Origin: Pyxidicoccus fallax
Lineage (GTDB): Bacteria; Myxococcota; Myxococcia; Myxococcales; Myxococcaceae
NCBI RefSeq assembly: GCF_012933655.1
Contig: NZ_JABBJJ010000022.1
Location: 1 to 64,000 of the forward strand
Length of the DNA stretch: 64,000 nt
Direction of reading: 5' to 3'
Both the position numbers and the translations under genes were made by a program. Shown in pieces: positions 45,484-53,870 of this stretch; the stretch's first letter is position 1, and every line of letters begins with the position of its first letter. Under the pieces are notes generated by a model. It did no database searches. It was not told where the DNA came from and saw only the letters and a program-made list of their open reading frames with translations.

Positions 45484-47163
45484 TCAGGAGTGTGCCTGGA
45501 GGGCGCGGTGGACGAACTGCTCCACCTCGTTGGCCAGGCTCATGATCTGATCGCCCACCGTGGGCCGGCCGTCACCCTGTCGCTCGCGCATCTTCTCCTT
45601 CACCCGCTCCTTGAGGGGGCCGATGGAGAGGCTGCCCGGGGCCTGGCTCGGTGGGTATTCGATGAGGCTCTCGGCGAAGCGCTTCACCATGGCCTGGGCC
45701 GGGACGAAGAGGAACATCCGCTCGCCGTACCAGCGCACGTACTGCCCGGAATGTGTCGCGTACTCGAAGGGGTCCGAGCGCAGGTTGAAGATGTAGGGCC
45801 AGGCGGGGTTGAAGCGCTTGCCGCTGAACCACATGTCGGGGCCCTCGCCGTCCTGGTAGTTGAAGACGATCTTCCAATCGTCGTACCGGATGGCGGCGAG
45901 GTTGCCGCTGTCGAGCACGTAGACGAACTCATGCCGGCGGCCTGGCTCCGTGCCCGCCAGCAGCCCGCGCTGGTCGTAGCCGTCCAGATAGACCCTGAAC
46001 GTCTTGCTCCCCACGGTGTAGCCCTTCTTGCACCGCTCGGCGAGGTCCTCCGGGCCGCCCGCCGCCGCCACGAGCGTGGGCATCCAGTCCTCGTGGGCGA
46101 AGATGTCGTTGATGACGCTGCCCGGCGGGATGGTGCCCGGCCACCGCACGACGCAGGGCACGCGCACGCCGCCCTCCCAGGTGGAGCCCTTCTCGCCCCG
46201 GAACGGCGCGTTGCCGCCGTCCGGCCAGCCCATCTTCTCCACGCCGTTGTCCGTGGAGAAGATGACGATGGTGTTGTCGGCGATGCCCAGCTCGTCGAGC
46301 TTGGCCAGCAGCGCGCCCACGTGGTCATCCAGCTCCGTCATGGCGTCCGCGTACAGGCCCTTGCCCGTCTTGTTGCGGTACTTCTCCTGCAGGAACGTCC
46401 AGACGTGGGTGCGCGTGGAGTTGTGCCAGATGAAGAAGGGCTTGTCGTCCGCCACCGCGCGCTCCATGAAGGCCAGCGAGGACTGGAGGAACTCCTCGTC
46501 CACGGTCTCCATGCGCCTGGCCGTCAGGGGGCCGGTGTCCTCGATGCGCTGCCGGCCCACCCGGCCCCAGCGCGCGTCCTCGGTCGGGTCGTCGCGGTCG
46601 GTGGCCCAGGTGTGGAGCACGCCCCGGGGCCCGAACTTCGCCTTGAAGGCCGGGTCCTTCGGGTAGTCGGGGCACTCGGGCTCGTTCTCGGCGTTCAGGT
46701 GGTACAGGTTGCCATGGAACTCATCGAAGCCATGGACCGTGGGCAGGAACCGGTTCGAGTCGCCCAGGTGGTTCTTGCCGAACTGCCCGCAGGTGTACCC
46801 CAGTGGCTTGAGCAGCTCCGCGATGGTGGGGTCCGAGTCCTGGAGACCGTAGTCCGCCCCCGGCATGCCGATGGTCGTCAGGCCGGTGCGCAGCGGGTTC
46901 ATGCCGGTGATGAAGGCGGCGCGGCCCGCGGTGCAGCTCTGCTGCCCGTAGCAGTCCGTCAGCAGCGCGCCCTCGCGGGCGATGCGGTCGATGTTGGGCG
47001 TGCGGTAGCCCATCATTCCCAGGTTGTAGGCGCTGACATTCCAGATGCCGATGTCATCGCCCCAGATGACCAGGATGTTTGGCTTGCGCCCGGCCCCGCT
47101 CTTGCCATGGCCGTTGCCGCTGGGGCCATTGGAACCATTGCCTGCCTGTTTCGTCTTCGCCAT
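45484..47163 (-). CDS. Arylsulfatase (CTAGR type)
   Basis: A 559-aa S1-family sulfatase. Metal motif PNILVIWGDDIGIWN, modification site QQSCTAGRAAFITGM with Cys77 (CxAxR), FSTDNGVEKMGWPDG for the second metal half. The Gly/Asn/Lys-rich first ~27 residues are linker-like; no signal peptide. Close paralogue of the gene at 49410. Alanine at the fourth core position differs from the CxPxR of the sulfatase at 35717, yet the only maturase in view is the FGE at 38297. Ribosome-binding site AGAGGA 6 bases before ATG. Confidence 0.93.
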   Translation of the reverse strand: MAKTKQAGNGSNGPSGNGHGKSGAGRKPNILVIWGDDIGIWNVSAYNLGMMGYRTPNIDRIAREGALLTDCYGQQSCTAGRAAFITGMNPLRTGLTTIGMPGADYGLQDSDPTIAELLKPLGYTCGQFGKNHLGDSNRFLPTVHGFDEFHGNLYHLNAENEPECPDYPKDPAFKAKFGPRGVLHTWATDRDDPTEDARWGRVGRQRIEDTGPLTARRMETVDEEFLQSSLAFMERAVADDKPFFIWHNSTRTHVWTFLQEKYRNKTGKGLYADAMTELDDHVGALLAKLDELGIADNTIVIFSTDNGVEKMGWPDGGNAPFRGEKGSTWEGGVRVPCVVRWPGTIPPGSVINDIFAHEDWMPTLVAAAGGPEDLAERCKKGYTVGSKTFRVYLDGYDQRGLLAGTEPGRRHEFVYVLDSGNLAAIRYDDWKIVFNYQDGEGPDMWFSGKRFNPAWPYIFNLRSDPFEYATHSGQYVRWYGERMFLFVPAQAMVKRFAESLIEYPPSQAPGSLSIGPLKERVKEKMRERQGDGRPTVGDQIMSLANEVEQFVHRALQAHS

Positions 47164-47460
47164 GGGAGTCCTCTTGCCGGTTCGCGCTCCGCCGCCCGCC
47201 GCGGGCCTCCGACCGAGGGAGGGCGTCGCATCACATGAACGGAAAGGTGCTCAGTCCGGTAGGTGGAGCTACCTGTACCCGAGGGTTGGCCACCCTCTTC
47301 GGAGCTCGGGGGCCTCGGACATCCCAGGGCCCGTTCCCCTGCCCTTCGGGGTTTGCGCCGGGAAGGAGGTGTCCCTACCCCTTAACGCGACCATCACCTT
47401 GCAAACACAATCGCGTGCCAACCGCCGCGGGGTTGTCTTTGTCCAGGAGGAGCGGGCCCC
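47164..47460. other. Divergent intergenic region, sulfatase / SulP
   Basis: A 297-base promoter space between the minus-strand sulfatase and the plus-strand SulP gene. It contains a hairpin GAGGGT-TGGCC-ACCCTC (47281-47297) and an AT-richer stretch around 47395-47420. No convincing -35/-10 pair could be fixed by eye. Confidence 0.4.
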
Positions 47461-49353
47461 ATGGCACAGCCCCAGAAGACGAGGCCCGCGGCCTCCTTGC
47501 TTGCCCGTGCGGTGCCCTTCGCCTCCACGGTGCGCGACTACCGCCCCGCGTGGCTGAAGCGGGACCTGGTGGGCGCCCTCACCATCACCGCCCTCCTCAT
47601 CCCGGAGGGCATGGCGTACGCGGAGCTGGCGGGCCTGCCGCCGACGGCCGCCTTCTACGCGGCCCCCGCGGGGCTGGTGCTGTATGGGCTGTTCGGCAGC
47701 TCGCGCCAGCTCGTCGTGGCCGTGTCCGCGGCGGTGGCGGTCCTCTCCGCCGCCACCGTGGGTGCCCTGGCCCAGGCGGGCTCGCCGCGGTTCGTCGTCC
47801 TCACCGCGGCGCTGGCGCTGATGGCGGGCCTCATCTCGTTGCTCGCGGGCGTGCTGCGGCTGGGGCGCGTCGCCCAGTTCTTCTCCGCCTCCGTCCTCAC
47901 CGGCTTCGTCTTCGGCCTGGCGCTCGTCATCGCCATCAAGCAGGTGCCCAAGCTCTTCGGCCTGGAGGCCGGCGAGGGCAACTTCTTCGAGCGGCTGTGG
48001 TTCCTCGCCACGCACCTGGGCGGCACGCACCTGGTCACCCTGCTCGTGGGCGCTGGCAGCCTGCTGGTGTTGCTGGGGCTGGAGCGGGTGTCGGAGCGGC
48101 TCCCCGCGGCCCTGGTGGTGCTGGCGCTGGCCATTGGCGTGACGGCCCTGTTGGGGCTGGACGGGCGCGGTGTGCACGTGGTTGGCAAGGTTCAGGCGGG
48201 GCTCGCGGCGCCCCGGCTGCCGGACGTGGGCTGGAAGGACTTGCTGGGCCTGCTGCCAGGGGCCTGCGGCATCGCGCTGGTGGCCTTCGCCGAGGCGATT
48301 GGCCCCGCGCGCATGCTGGCGGCACGCCACGGCTATGAGGTGAATGCCAGCCGGGAGCTGGTGGGCCTGGGCGCCGCCAACATGGGGGCCGGGCTCTTCC
48401 AGGGCTTCTCCATCGGCTGCAGCCTGTCCAAGTCCGCCGCCAACGACGCGGCCGGTGCGCGCACCCAGGTGTCCTCCATCCTGGCCGCGGTCCTCACGCT
48501 GCTGGTCGCGCTGTTCCTGACGCCTCTCTTCCGCCTGCTGCCCGAGGCCACCCTGGGCGCCATCGTGGTGGTGGCCGTCTCGGGGATGATGGACGTGCGG
48601 GAGATGCGGCGGCTGTACCGGCTGCGGCGGGCCGACTTCATCGGGGCCGCGGTCGCGCTGGTCGGCGTGCTCGCCCTGGACGTGCTGCCCGGGCTGCTGC
48701 TGGCGGTGGGTGTGTCGCTCTTCCTCACGGTGTACCGCGCCAGCGTGCCCCGCCTGAGCGAGCTGGGACGCGCGCCGGGCACCCTCGCCTTCAGTGACGT
48801 GCGGCACTCGCCCCGCCCGCTGACGGTGCCGGGCATGCTCCTGCTCCGCCCCAACGAAGGCATCTTCTTCGCCAACGCCACCTCGCTGCGGGACGAGGTC
48901 ATCGAGCGGCTGCGCCGCGCCCCCGGCCGCGTCCAGGCCGTGCTGCTGGACCTGGAGGTGACGGCGGACCTGGACGTCCCCGGCGCCGACATGCTGGTCA
49001 GCCTGCACGACGAGCTCGCGCGGCGGGGCGTCACCCTGGAGTTCGCCCGCATCATGGCGCCCACGCGGCGGATGCTGGACAGCACGGGCGTGACGGCGAA
49101 GGTGGGCGAGGCCCACCTCCATGCCCAGGTGCTGGACGCGGTGGTGGGCCACCTGACCCACTCCTCCTCGGTGACTTCGGAGGAGCACGAACTCCTGCAC
49201 GACGGCCTGCGCCGGCTACGGGGCCTGGTGGAGGAGGCTGACTCCATGCTCGATGAGAAGGAGACGGCGGATCGCCAGCGGCTCCAGGAGCTGGGCCAGC
49301 GCCTGAGGCGGGCCGAGTCCGAGCTGGAAGGCCCGGGAGGCGCGCCGCACTGA
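47461..49353 (+). CDS. SulP family anion transporter with STAS domain and coiled-coil tail
   Basis: A 630-aa SulP carrier. Signature LVGALTITALLIPEGMAYAELAGLPPTAAFYAAPAG, discontinuously conserved with the copy at 30768; about eleven helices; GFSIGCSLSKSAANDAAGARTQ in the second repeat. The STAS domain spans ~445-560 (LLLRPNEGIFFANATSLRDEV...VLLDLEVTADLDVPGADML). After it comes a ~60-residue charged helix (LRRLRGLVEEADSMLDEKET) likely coiled coil, absent from the other copy. AGGAGG precedes the ATG. Flanked by two sulfatases, so sulfate transport is a fair guess. Confidence 0.92.
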   Translation: MAQPQKTRPAASLLARAVPFASTVRDYRPAWLKRDLVGALTITALLIPEGMAYAELAGLPPTAAFYAAPAGLVLYGLFGSSRQLVVAVSAAVAVLSAATVGALAQAGSPRFVVLTAALALMAGLISLLAGVLRLGRVAQFFSASVLTGFVFGLALVIAIKQVPKLFGLEAGEGNFFERLWFLATHLGGTHLVTLLVGAGSLLVLLGLERVSERLPAALVVLALAIGVTALLGLDGRGVHVVGKVQAGLAAPRLPDVGWKDLLGLLPGACGIALVAFAEAIGPARMLAARHGYEVNASRELVGLGAANMGAGLFQGFSIGCSLSKSAANDAAGARTQVSSILAAVLTLLVALFLTPLFRLLPEATLGAIVVVAVSGMMDVREMRRLYRLRRADFIGAAVALVGVLALDVLPGLLLAVGVSLFLTVYRASVPRLSELGRAPGTLAFSDVRHSPRPLTVPGMLLLRPNEGIFFANATSLRDEVIERLRRAPGRVQAVLLDLEVTADLDVPGADMLVSLHDELARRGVTLEFARIMAPTRRMLDSTGVTAKVGEAHLHAQVLDAVVGHLTHSSSVTSEEHELLHDGLRRLRGLVEEADSMLDEKETADRQRLQELGQRLRRAESELEGPGGAPH

Positions 49354-49409
49354 GCAGATGCTGTCGCGCTTTCCTCCCAGGCCCGGGCGGTGAGCGCCCT
49401 GGACGCCCG

Positions 49410-50960
49410 TTACTTCCTGGAGCCGTTGAGGGAGGCCTCCATCCGCTCCATCGCCTGGTCGATGGTGAAGCTGGCCGCCTTCTGTCTCGGCGGGAACTCC
49501 TTGAACGTCTCCAGGAACCGGGCGACGAGCGCCTGCGCGGCCATGATCATGTAGCCCTTGGTGACGAACCAATCCCAGTAGGTGTTCGAGGTGGTGTCGG
49601 CGCGCTCGAACGGGTCGGTGCGCAGGTTGTAGAGCTTGGGGACGCGCAGGGGGGTGAACGGCTCCGCCCAGATCTGCATCGTTCCCGGGACGCGCTGCTC
49701 CATGAAGACCAGCTTCCAGTTGTCGAAGCGCATGGCGACGAGGTCCCCGTCGTCGCTGAAGTAGATGAAGCCCTCGCGCGGGCTCTTCTTCTCCTTTCCG
49801 GTCAGGTACGGGAGGAGATTGAAGCCGTCCAGGTGCAGCTTGAAGGTGAGGTCGTCTCCCGCCGTGTAGCCCTTGAGCAGCTTCTGCTTGATGTCCGGCT
49901 CGCCGGCCGCCGCCAGGAGCGTGGGCAGCCAGTCGTGGTGCGCGACGATTTCGTTGGAGACCACGCCCGCCGGAATCCTGCCCGGCCAGCGGATGACGAG
50001 CGGGACGCGGAAGGCCCCCTCCCAGTTGGTGTCCTTCTCGCTCCGGAAGGGCGTCATCGCGGCGTCGGGCCAGCTGTTCATGTGCGGCCCGTTGTCGGTG
50101 GTGTAGAGGACGACGGTGTCCTGGGTGACGCCCAGCTCGTCCAGCAGCGCCAGCATCTCGCCCACGTTCTTGTCGTGGTCGACCATCGTGTCGTGGTACG
50201 GCGACTGCCACCGTCCGGCCTGGCCAAGGCTCTCCGGCTTCGTGTGCGTCCGGAAGTGCATGTGCGTCGTGTTGAGCCAGCAGAACCAGGGCTTGCCCGC
50301 GCCATGCTGGCGCTTGATCCAATCCCTGGCGGCGCCGACGAACTCGTCGTCGCACGTCTCCATGCGCTTGCGGGTCAGCGGGCCGGTGTCCTCGATTCTC
50401 TGCATGCCCACCCGGCCCCAGCGCGGGTCGACGGTCGGGTCATCCTTGTCGGTCGCCCAGGAATGGATGACGCCCCGGGGTCCGAAGCGCTGGCGGAACT
50501 GGGGCAAGTCCTTCGCGTTCGGGTAGTCGGGGTCCTCCGGGTCCTCCTCGGCGTTGAGGTGGTAGAGATTGCCGAAGAACTCGTCGAAGCCATGGACGGT
50601 GGGCAGGAATGGGTTCTGGTCTCCGAGGTGGTTCTTGCCGAACTGGCCCGTCGCGTAGCCCAGGGGCTTGAGCAGCTGCGCGATGGTCGCATCCTCGGCC
50701 CGCAGCCCCACGGGTGCTCCGGGGAGGCCCACCTTGGTGAGGCCGGTGCGGAAGCCGGACTGCCCCGTGATGAAGGAGGCGCGCCCCGCCGTGCAGCTCT
50801 GCTCGCCATAGGCATCCGTGAACCGCATGCCCTCATTGGCGATCCGGTCGATGTTGGGCGTCCTGTAGCCCATCATCCCCGAGCTGTAGCAGGAGAGATT
50901 CCATATGCCGATGTCGTCCCCGAAGATGACGAGGATGTTGGGCTTCTTCGCTTGGGCCAT
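49410..50960 (-). CDS. Arylsulfatase (CTAGR type), paralogue
   Basis: A 516-aa S1-family sulfatase starting directly at the catalytic domain (KKPNILVIFGDDIGIWNLS). Formylglycine site EQSCTAGRASFITGQSGF with Cys56 (CxAxR). YTTDNGPHMNSWPDA gives the second metal half. Very similar along its length to the gene at 45484 (for example GRVGMQRIEDTGPLT versus GRVGRQRIEDTGPLT), so the two arose by duplication, now separated by the SulP gene. No signal peptide. GGGAG 6 bases upstream of ATG. Confidence 0.93.
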   Translation of the reverse strand: MAQAKKPNILVIFGDDIGIWNLSCYSSGMMGYRTPNIDRIANEGMRFTDAYGEQSCTAGRASFITGQSGFRTGLTKVGLPGAPVGLRAEDATIAQLLKPLGYATGQFGKNHLGDQNPFLPTVHGFDEFFGNLYHLNAEEDPEDPDYPNAKDLPQFRQRFGPRGVIHSWATDKDDPTVDPRWGRVGMQRIEDTGPLTRKRMETCDDEFVGAARDWIKRQHGAGKPWFCWLNTTHMHFRTHTKPESLGQAGRWQSPYHDTMVDHDKNVGEMLALLDELGVTQDTVVLYTTDNGPHMNSWPDAAMTPFRSEKDTNWEGAFRVPLVIRWPGRIPAGVVSNEIVAHHDWLPTLLAAAGEPDIKQKLLKGYTAGDDLTFKLHLDGFNLLPYLTGKEKKSPREGFIYFSDDGDLVAMRFDNWKLVFMEQRVPGTMQIWAEPFTPLRVPKLYNLRTDPFERADTTSNTYWDWFVTKGYMIMAAQALVARFLETFKEFPPRQKAASFTIDQAMERMEASLNGSRK

Positions 50961-51073
50961 GCCTGACTCCCGTGTGAGGCCTTGAACCCTTCAGGCTGTG
51001 GCTTCCCTGGGCGTGGCGGAATCACCTCTCAGCGCACCATGGAGTCCTCGGTTACGCAGTTGCGATGACTTCC

Positions 51074-51368
51074 TCACGCACGCCTCCAGGCGCGCACCAC
51101 CAGTATTCCGAGGACGCCTGCCCCCAGCAGTCCCAGGCCCACCAGCGCGTCCTGGAGCTGGGCCAGCAGCGCCCAGGCATCCACCAGGGCGGCCACCGGG
51201 TCCGCGCCGCGCCAGGTCGCGCACGCGCAGCGCGCTCACGTCCAGGTCCGAGCGCCCCACGCGCTCGGCCAGCTCCGAGCGGGGTGGATTCAGCGTCGCG
51301 CACGCGGAGAGGAGCGCCGCGTGCACCACCGCCGACACGCGGCGCCAGGGTTGAAGGACCGGAGACAT
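51074..51368 (-). pseudogene. Lipoprotein pseudogene with internal deletion/frameshift
   Basis: The start MSPVLQPWRRVSAVVHAALLSAC is followed by a lipobox and ATLNPPRSELAERVGRSDLD and VSALRVRDLARRG in one frame. Around 51205 the sense shifts to another frame: ADPVAALVDAWALLAQLQDAL, then hydrophobic GLGLLGAGVLGILVVRAW and stop. The join DLARR/ADPVAAL reads as if a middle part were lost. I infer a broken myxobacterial lipoprotein gene. Confidence 0.55.
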
Positions 51369-51388
51369 GGGACGGGCGCAAGCTGCGC

Positions 51389-51629
51389 ATGCCTGCCTCC
51401 TCCGCCGACCCTCACCTGGAGCCGGTGGGCCCGTTCCGCTCCGGACACCCCACGCCACCTGGCGAAGCTCCAATCCGGGTGCAGAAGCCAATCGGTTCGG
51501 AAGCACGGGCTCCTGGCTCCCTCCAGTTGGAGGAGATCGAGCCCGAGCAGCACTTCATGTTCAACGTGGGCGGCGGCCTCTCCATCCCCATCTCGGACGC
51601 GGGAGACCGCTTCGTGACGGGTGGCGGCT
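51389..51629 (+). other. Unassigned open stretch upstream of the DUF1214-like remnant
   Basis: An open frame from ATG 51389 reads MPASSADPHLEPVGPF... and later FMFNVGGGLSIPISDAGDRF, with FVTGGGF at the end. The last part has beta-strand character but matches nothing I know. It runs without break into the remnant at 51630 in a different frame. Probably decayed coding DNA. Confidence 0.3.
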
Positions 51630-51794
51630 TCCAACTCCGTGCTGGGCTCGCTCCAGGACCGGTTCGAGCCGGGCCCGGACGGCTCGGTGGAGCTCTACTT
51701 CGGCCCCAGCGCGCCAGGAGCGTCAGTGGATACAGACGAACCGCCCCGAGGCCGCGAGCCTGGATGGCTCGTGGAGGCTCGTCGACGTGACGCG
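51630..51794 (+). pseudogene. DUF1254/DUF1214 C-terminal remnant, frameshifted
   Basis: One frame reads GSLQDRFEPGPDGSVELYFG then PSAP; after a shift near 51712 the next frame reads RQERQWIQTN...LDGSWRLVDVTR. Together this resembles the end of DUF1214 proteins (pattern NADGSV-x-VYFGP-x-AP...ESNW-x-QT...F-x-WRP), but the usual GW-x-RLYGP block is missing. A short, decayed fragment. Confidence 0.5.
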
Positions 51795-51796
51795 GG

Positions 51797-52066
51797 ATGA
51801 GCACCACCCGCCATGACCACACGGCCACCCGGCTGAAGGACGGGAGGGGGTTGGTGACCGGGGGCAACCCCGTGCAGGACCTCAGCGGCTCGTCCGAGGT
51901 GTTCAACGCGGGCACGTGGACGGCCACGGGGGCCACGAGCCAGTCGCGCTTCCACCACACCGCCACCCTGCTGAAGAGCGGCCACGTGCTCATCGTCGGC
52001 GGCTTCAGCAACTCGGCCTGGGGCACCTACGAGCTGTACTACCCGCCATTCTACCGGCGGCGGTAG
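51797..52066 (+). pseudogene. Kelch-repeat fragment
   Basis: A 89-aa open frame with two kelch-like units: RHDHTATRLKDGRGLVTGG with SSEVFNAGTWTATGA, and FHHTATLLKSGHVLIVGGF with TYELYYP. Myxobacterial kelch/galactose-oxidase-like proteins have six or more such units and a lipoprotein signal, so this is a remnant, possibly expressed but unlikely to fold as a propeller. Confidence 0.55.
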
Positions 52067-52107
52067 GCGCGCCTCGGCGGAGCCTCCACCCTTCATCTCC
52101 GCCTGTG

Positions 52108-52138
52108 TTGACGCCGTCCACCCGTGGACGCTTAGGAT
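52108..52138 (+). promoter_or_regulatory. Putative promoter of the RiPP operon with embedded palindrome
   Basis: TTGACG (52108-52113) and TAGGAT (52133-52138) stand 19 bases apart, 32 bases before the first gene. Between them lies a perfect palindrome CGTCCAC-CC-GTGGACG (52115-52130), placed like an operator between -35 and -10. The spacing is slightly long, as in promoters activated by MerR-type factors, but no regulator is encoded nearby. Confidence 0.45.
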
Positions 52139-52169
52139 ATCCGGAGATTGCGTCAAATGGGACTAATCC

Positions 52170-53870
52170 GTGAGCACTTGGATCGAGCACCTCGGCCACA
52201 CCAGCTTCGCCGTGACGCGAGAGAGCCTGAGGCTCCTGCTCGATCCGGTGCTCGTGCGCCAGGACCTCGACTTCCGCCAGCCCACCTGCCCCCGTTGGGT
52301 GACCGAGGACCTGACCACCGTGAGCGCGGTGTTCCTGTCTCACGGCCACGATGACCACCTGCATCCGCCCAGCCTCCTCGGGCTGCCGCGGGACACGCCC
52401 ATCCACTTCCTCGACGAGGACCCGGCGACCTGCTCCTGCGACGAGAGCCCGCGCCGGCTCCTGTCCTCGTTGGGCTTCCGCGTCCTCAACCCCTTCCGCC
52501 CAGGCGACGTCATCTCGCTACCCGGGGACGTCCGCGTCCGCATCCTCCCGGCCCGCCGCTCGGCGGAGGGCGAGGAGCAGTGCGCGTTCCTCATCGAGAC
52601 CCCCGACGTGCTCATGCTGGACGGGGTGGACATCCAGGATGCGTCCACCACGCGCGAGGCCCTGGAGCCGTACCGCGAGCGCGTAGACGTCGCCTTCCTG
52701 CCCACGGGCGCCTCGCTCCAGTTCCACGGCTTCTGGAACCAGATGGACATGGTGGAGGCGGGGGCCTTCATCGAATGGCTTCGCCCGGCCCTGGTCGCCA
52801 CCTGCGGCGGCTCGACGTCCATGTCCGCGCGGCCTCGCGCCGGCACCTTGGAGCGCTACCCGCATGACCGGGCGGACTGGCTCGCCTTCGCCGCGGCGCA
52901 CCTGGAGCCGGGCCGCTTCCTCGCGGCTTCCCCTCCCGTCCGTCTCCACTACGAGGCCCACCGGCTGGTGCGCACCGTGCCCCAGGTGCCCGGCACCCGC
53001 TTCATGCCCGGTGGCGGCGCGCCCCGGCCCCACGCGCTCGTCGCGACGTTCTTCGGCGGCTACCACCCGCGCATTCCCACCCGGAAGTCGTGCTGGCCCA
53101 GCACTCCGCTCGCGGAGTGGCTCGAGCCTCTCCAGCCCCTGCGGGATGCCATCCTGGCCGCGCAGCACGAGCTGAAGGCCCTGCTCGCACGCTGCCAGCC
53201 GACGGCCAACAAGACGCCCGCCGGCGTCCTCGCGCCGTGCACCCTGCGCCGGCTCGTCCAAGGCGGGGCCCTGGAGCTCGCCGCCCGCCTCTGCACCATC
53301 ATCCCGCCCACCGTCACCGAGCCGGACGCGCTGGACGCGGGCTTCTTCGCCGTGGCCGAGTGTCTGCTGGAGAGCGCCCCCGGGCTCGCCGAGTCCTTCC
53401 TCGCCGACCTGCGCACGAGCCTGTGGCTCGACCGCCGGATGTTCCAGATGCGCGTGCTCGCGACGCGGCTCAGGACCCTGTCCAGCACCCCGCCCGGGGA
53501 GGCGGAGCGCCTCCGGGGCGAGCACCTGGCGGCGCTGCGCCGCACGGCCCATCAGCGACGCGTGGCGCTCGGGCCCCACCACTTCTGGCTGACGCGCGAG
53601 CAGGTGCCCCTGCTCACCGGCGCGCCGCCCGCGAGCGATACCGCCGCCCTGCTCTGCTTCCCTGGCCACGCGGGCGTCCACCAGGTGCCACTCAACGAGC
53701 TCGAGGCGCTGATGCTGGAGCGCTGTGACGGCAGGCACTTCACGCAGCTCGTCTCGCAGCTGAGCCAGTTGCTGGAGCTGCCGGCGTCCGAGGTGGACGC
53801 AGTGCTCTTCGGCCTGCTCGCCCGCCTGTCCCAGAATTCCGTTGTGCTGTTCGACTGGAGCCAAGGATGA
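52170..53870 (+). CDS. Metallo-beta-lactamase-fold protein with C-terminal PqqD-like domain
   Basis: First gene of the RiPP operon, 566 aa. Residues ~1-260 are an MBL-fold domain of the UlaG/lipoprotein type (start HLGHTSFAV) with the metal motif HGHDDH at 58-63. The middle is helical with no family seen. The last ~90 residues (VPLNELEALMLERCDGRHF onward, with a helix pair LSQLLELPASEVDAVLF) look like a PqqD winged-helix, the RRE used by RiPP enzymes to hold leader peptides. An in-frame TAA at 52164 forces the GTG start at 52170. Overlaps the next gene by 4 bases. Role (hydrolysis, scaffolding) is inferred. Confidence 0.75.
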   Translation: MSTWIEHLGHTSFAVTRESLRLLLDPVLVRQDLDFRQPTCPRWVTEDLTTVSAVFLSHGHDDHLHPPSLLGLPRDTPIHFLDEDPATCSCDESPRRLLSSLGFRVLNPFRPGDVISLPGDVRVRILPARRSAEGEEQCAFLIETPDVLMLDGVDIQDASTTREALEPYRERVDVAFLPTGASLQFHGFWNQMDMVEAGAFIEWLRPALVATCGGSTSMSARPRAGTLERYPHDRADWLAFAAAHLEPGRFLAASPPVRLHYEAHRLVRTVPQVPGTRFMPGGGAPRPHALVATFFGGYHPRIPTRKSCWPSTPLAEWLEPLQPLRDAILAAQHELKALLARCQPTANKTPAGVLAPCTLRRLVQGGALELAARLCTIIPPTVTEPDALDAGFFAVAECLLESAPGLAESFLADLRTSLWLDRRMFQMRVLATRLRTLSSTPPGEAERLRGEHLAALRRTAHQRRVALGPHHFWLTREQVPLLTGAPPASDTAALLCFPGHAGVHQVPLNELEALMLERCDGRHFTQLVSQLSQLLELPASEVDAVLFGLLARLSQNSVVLFDWSQG

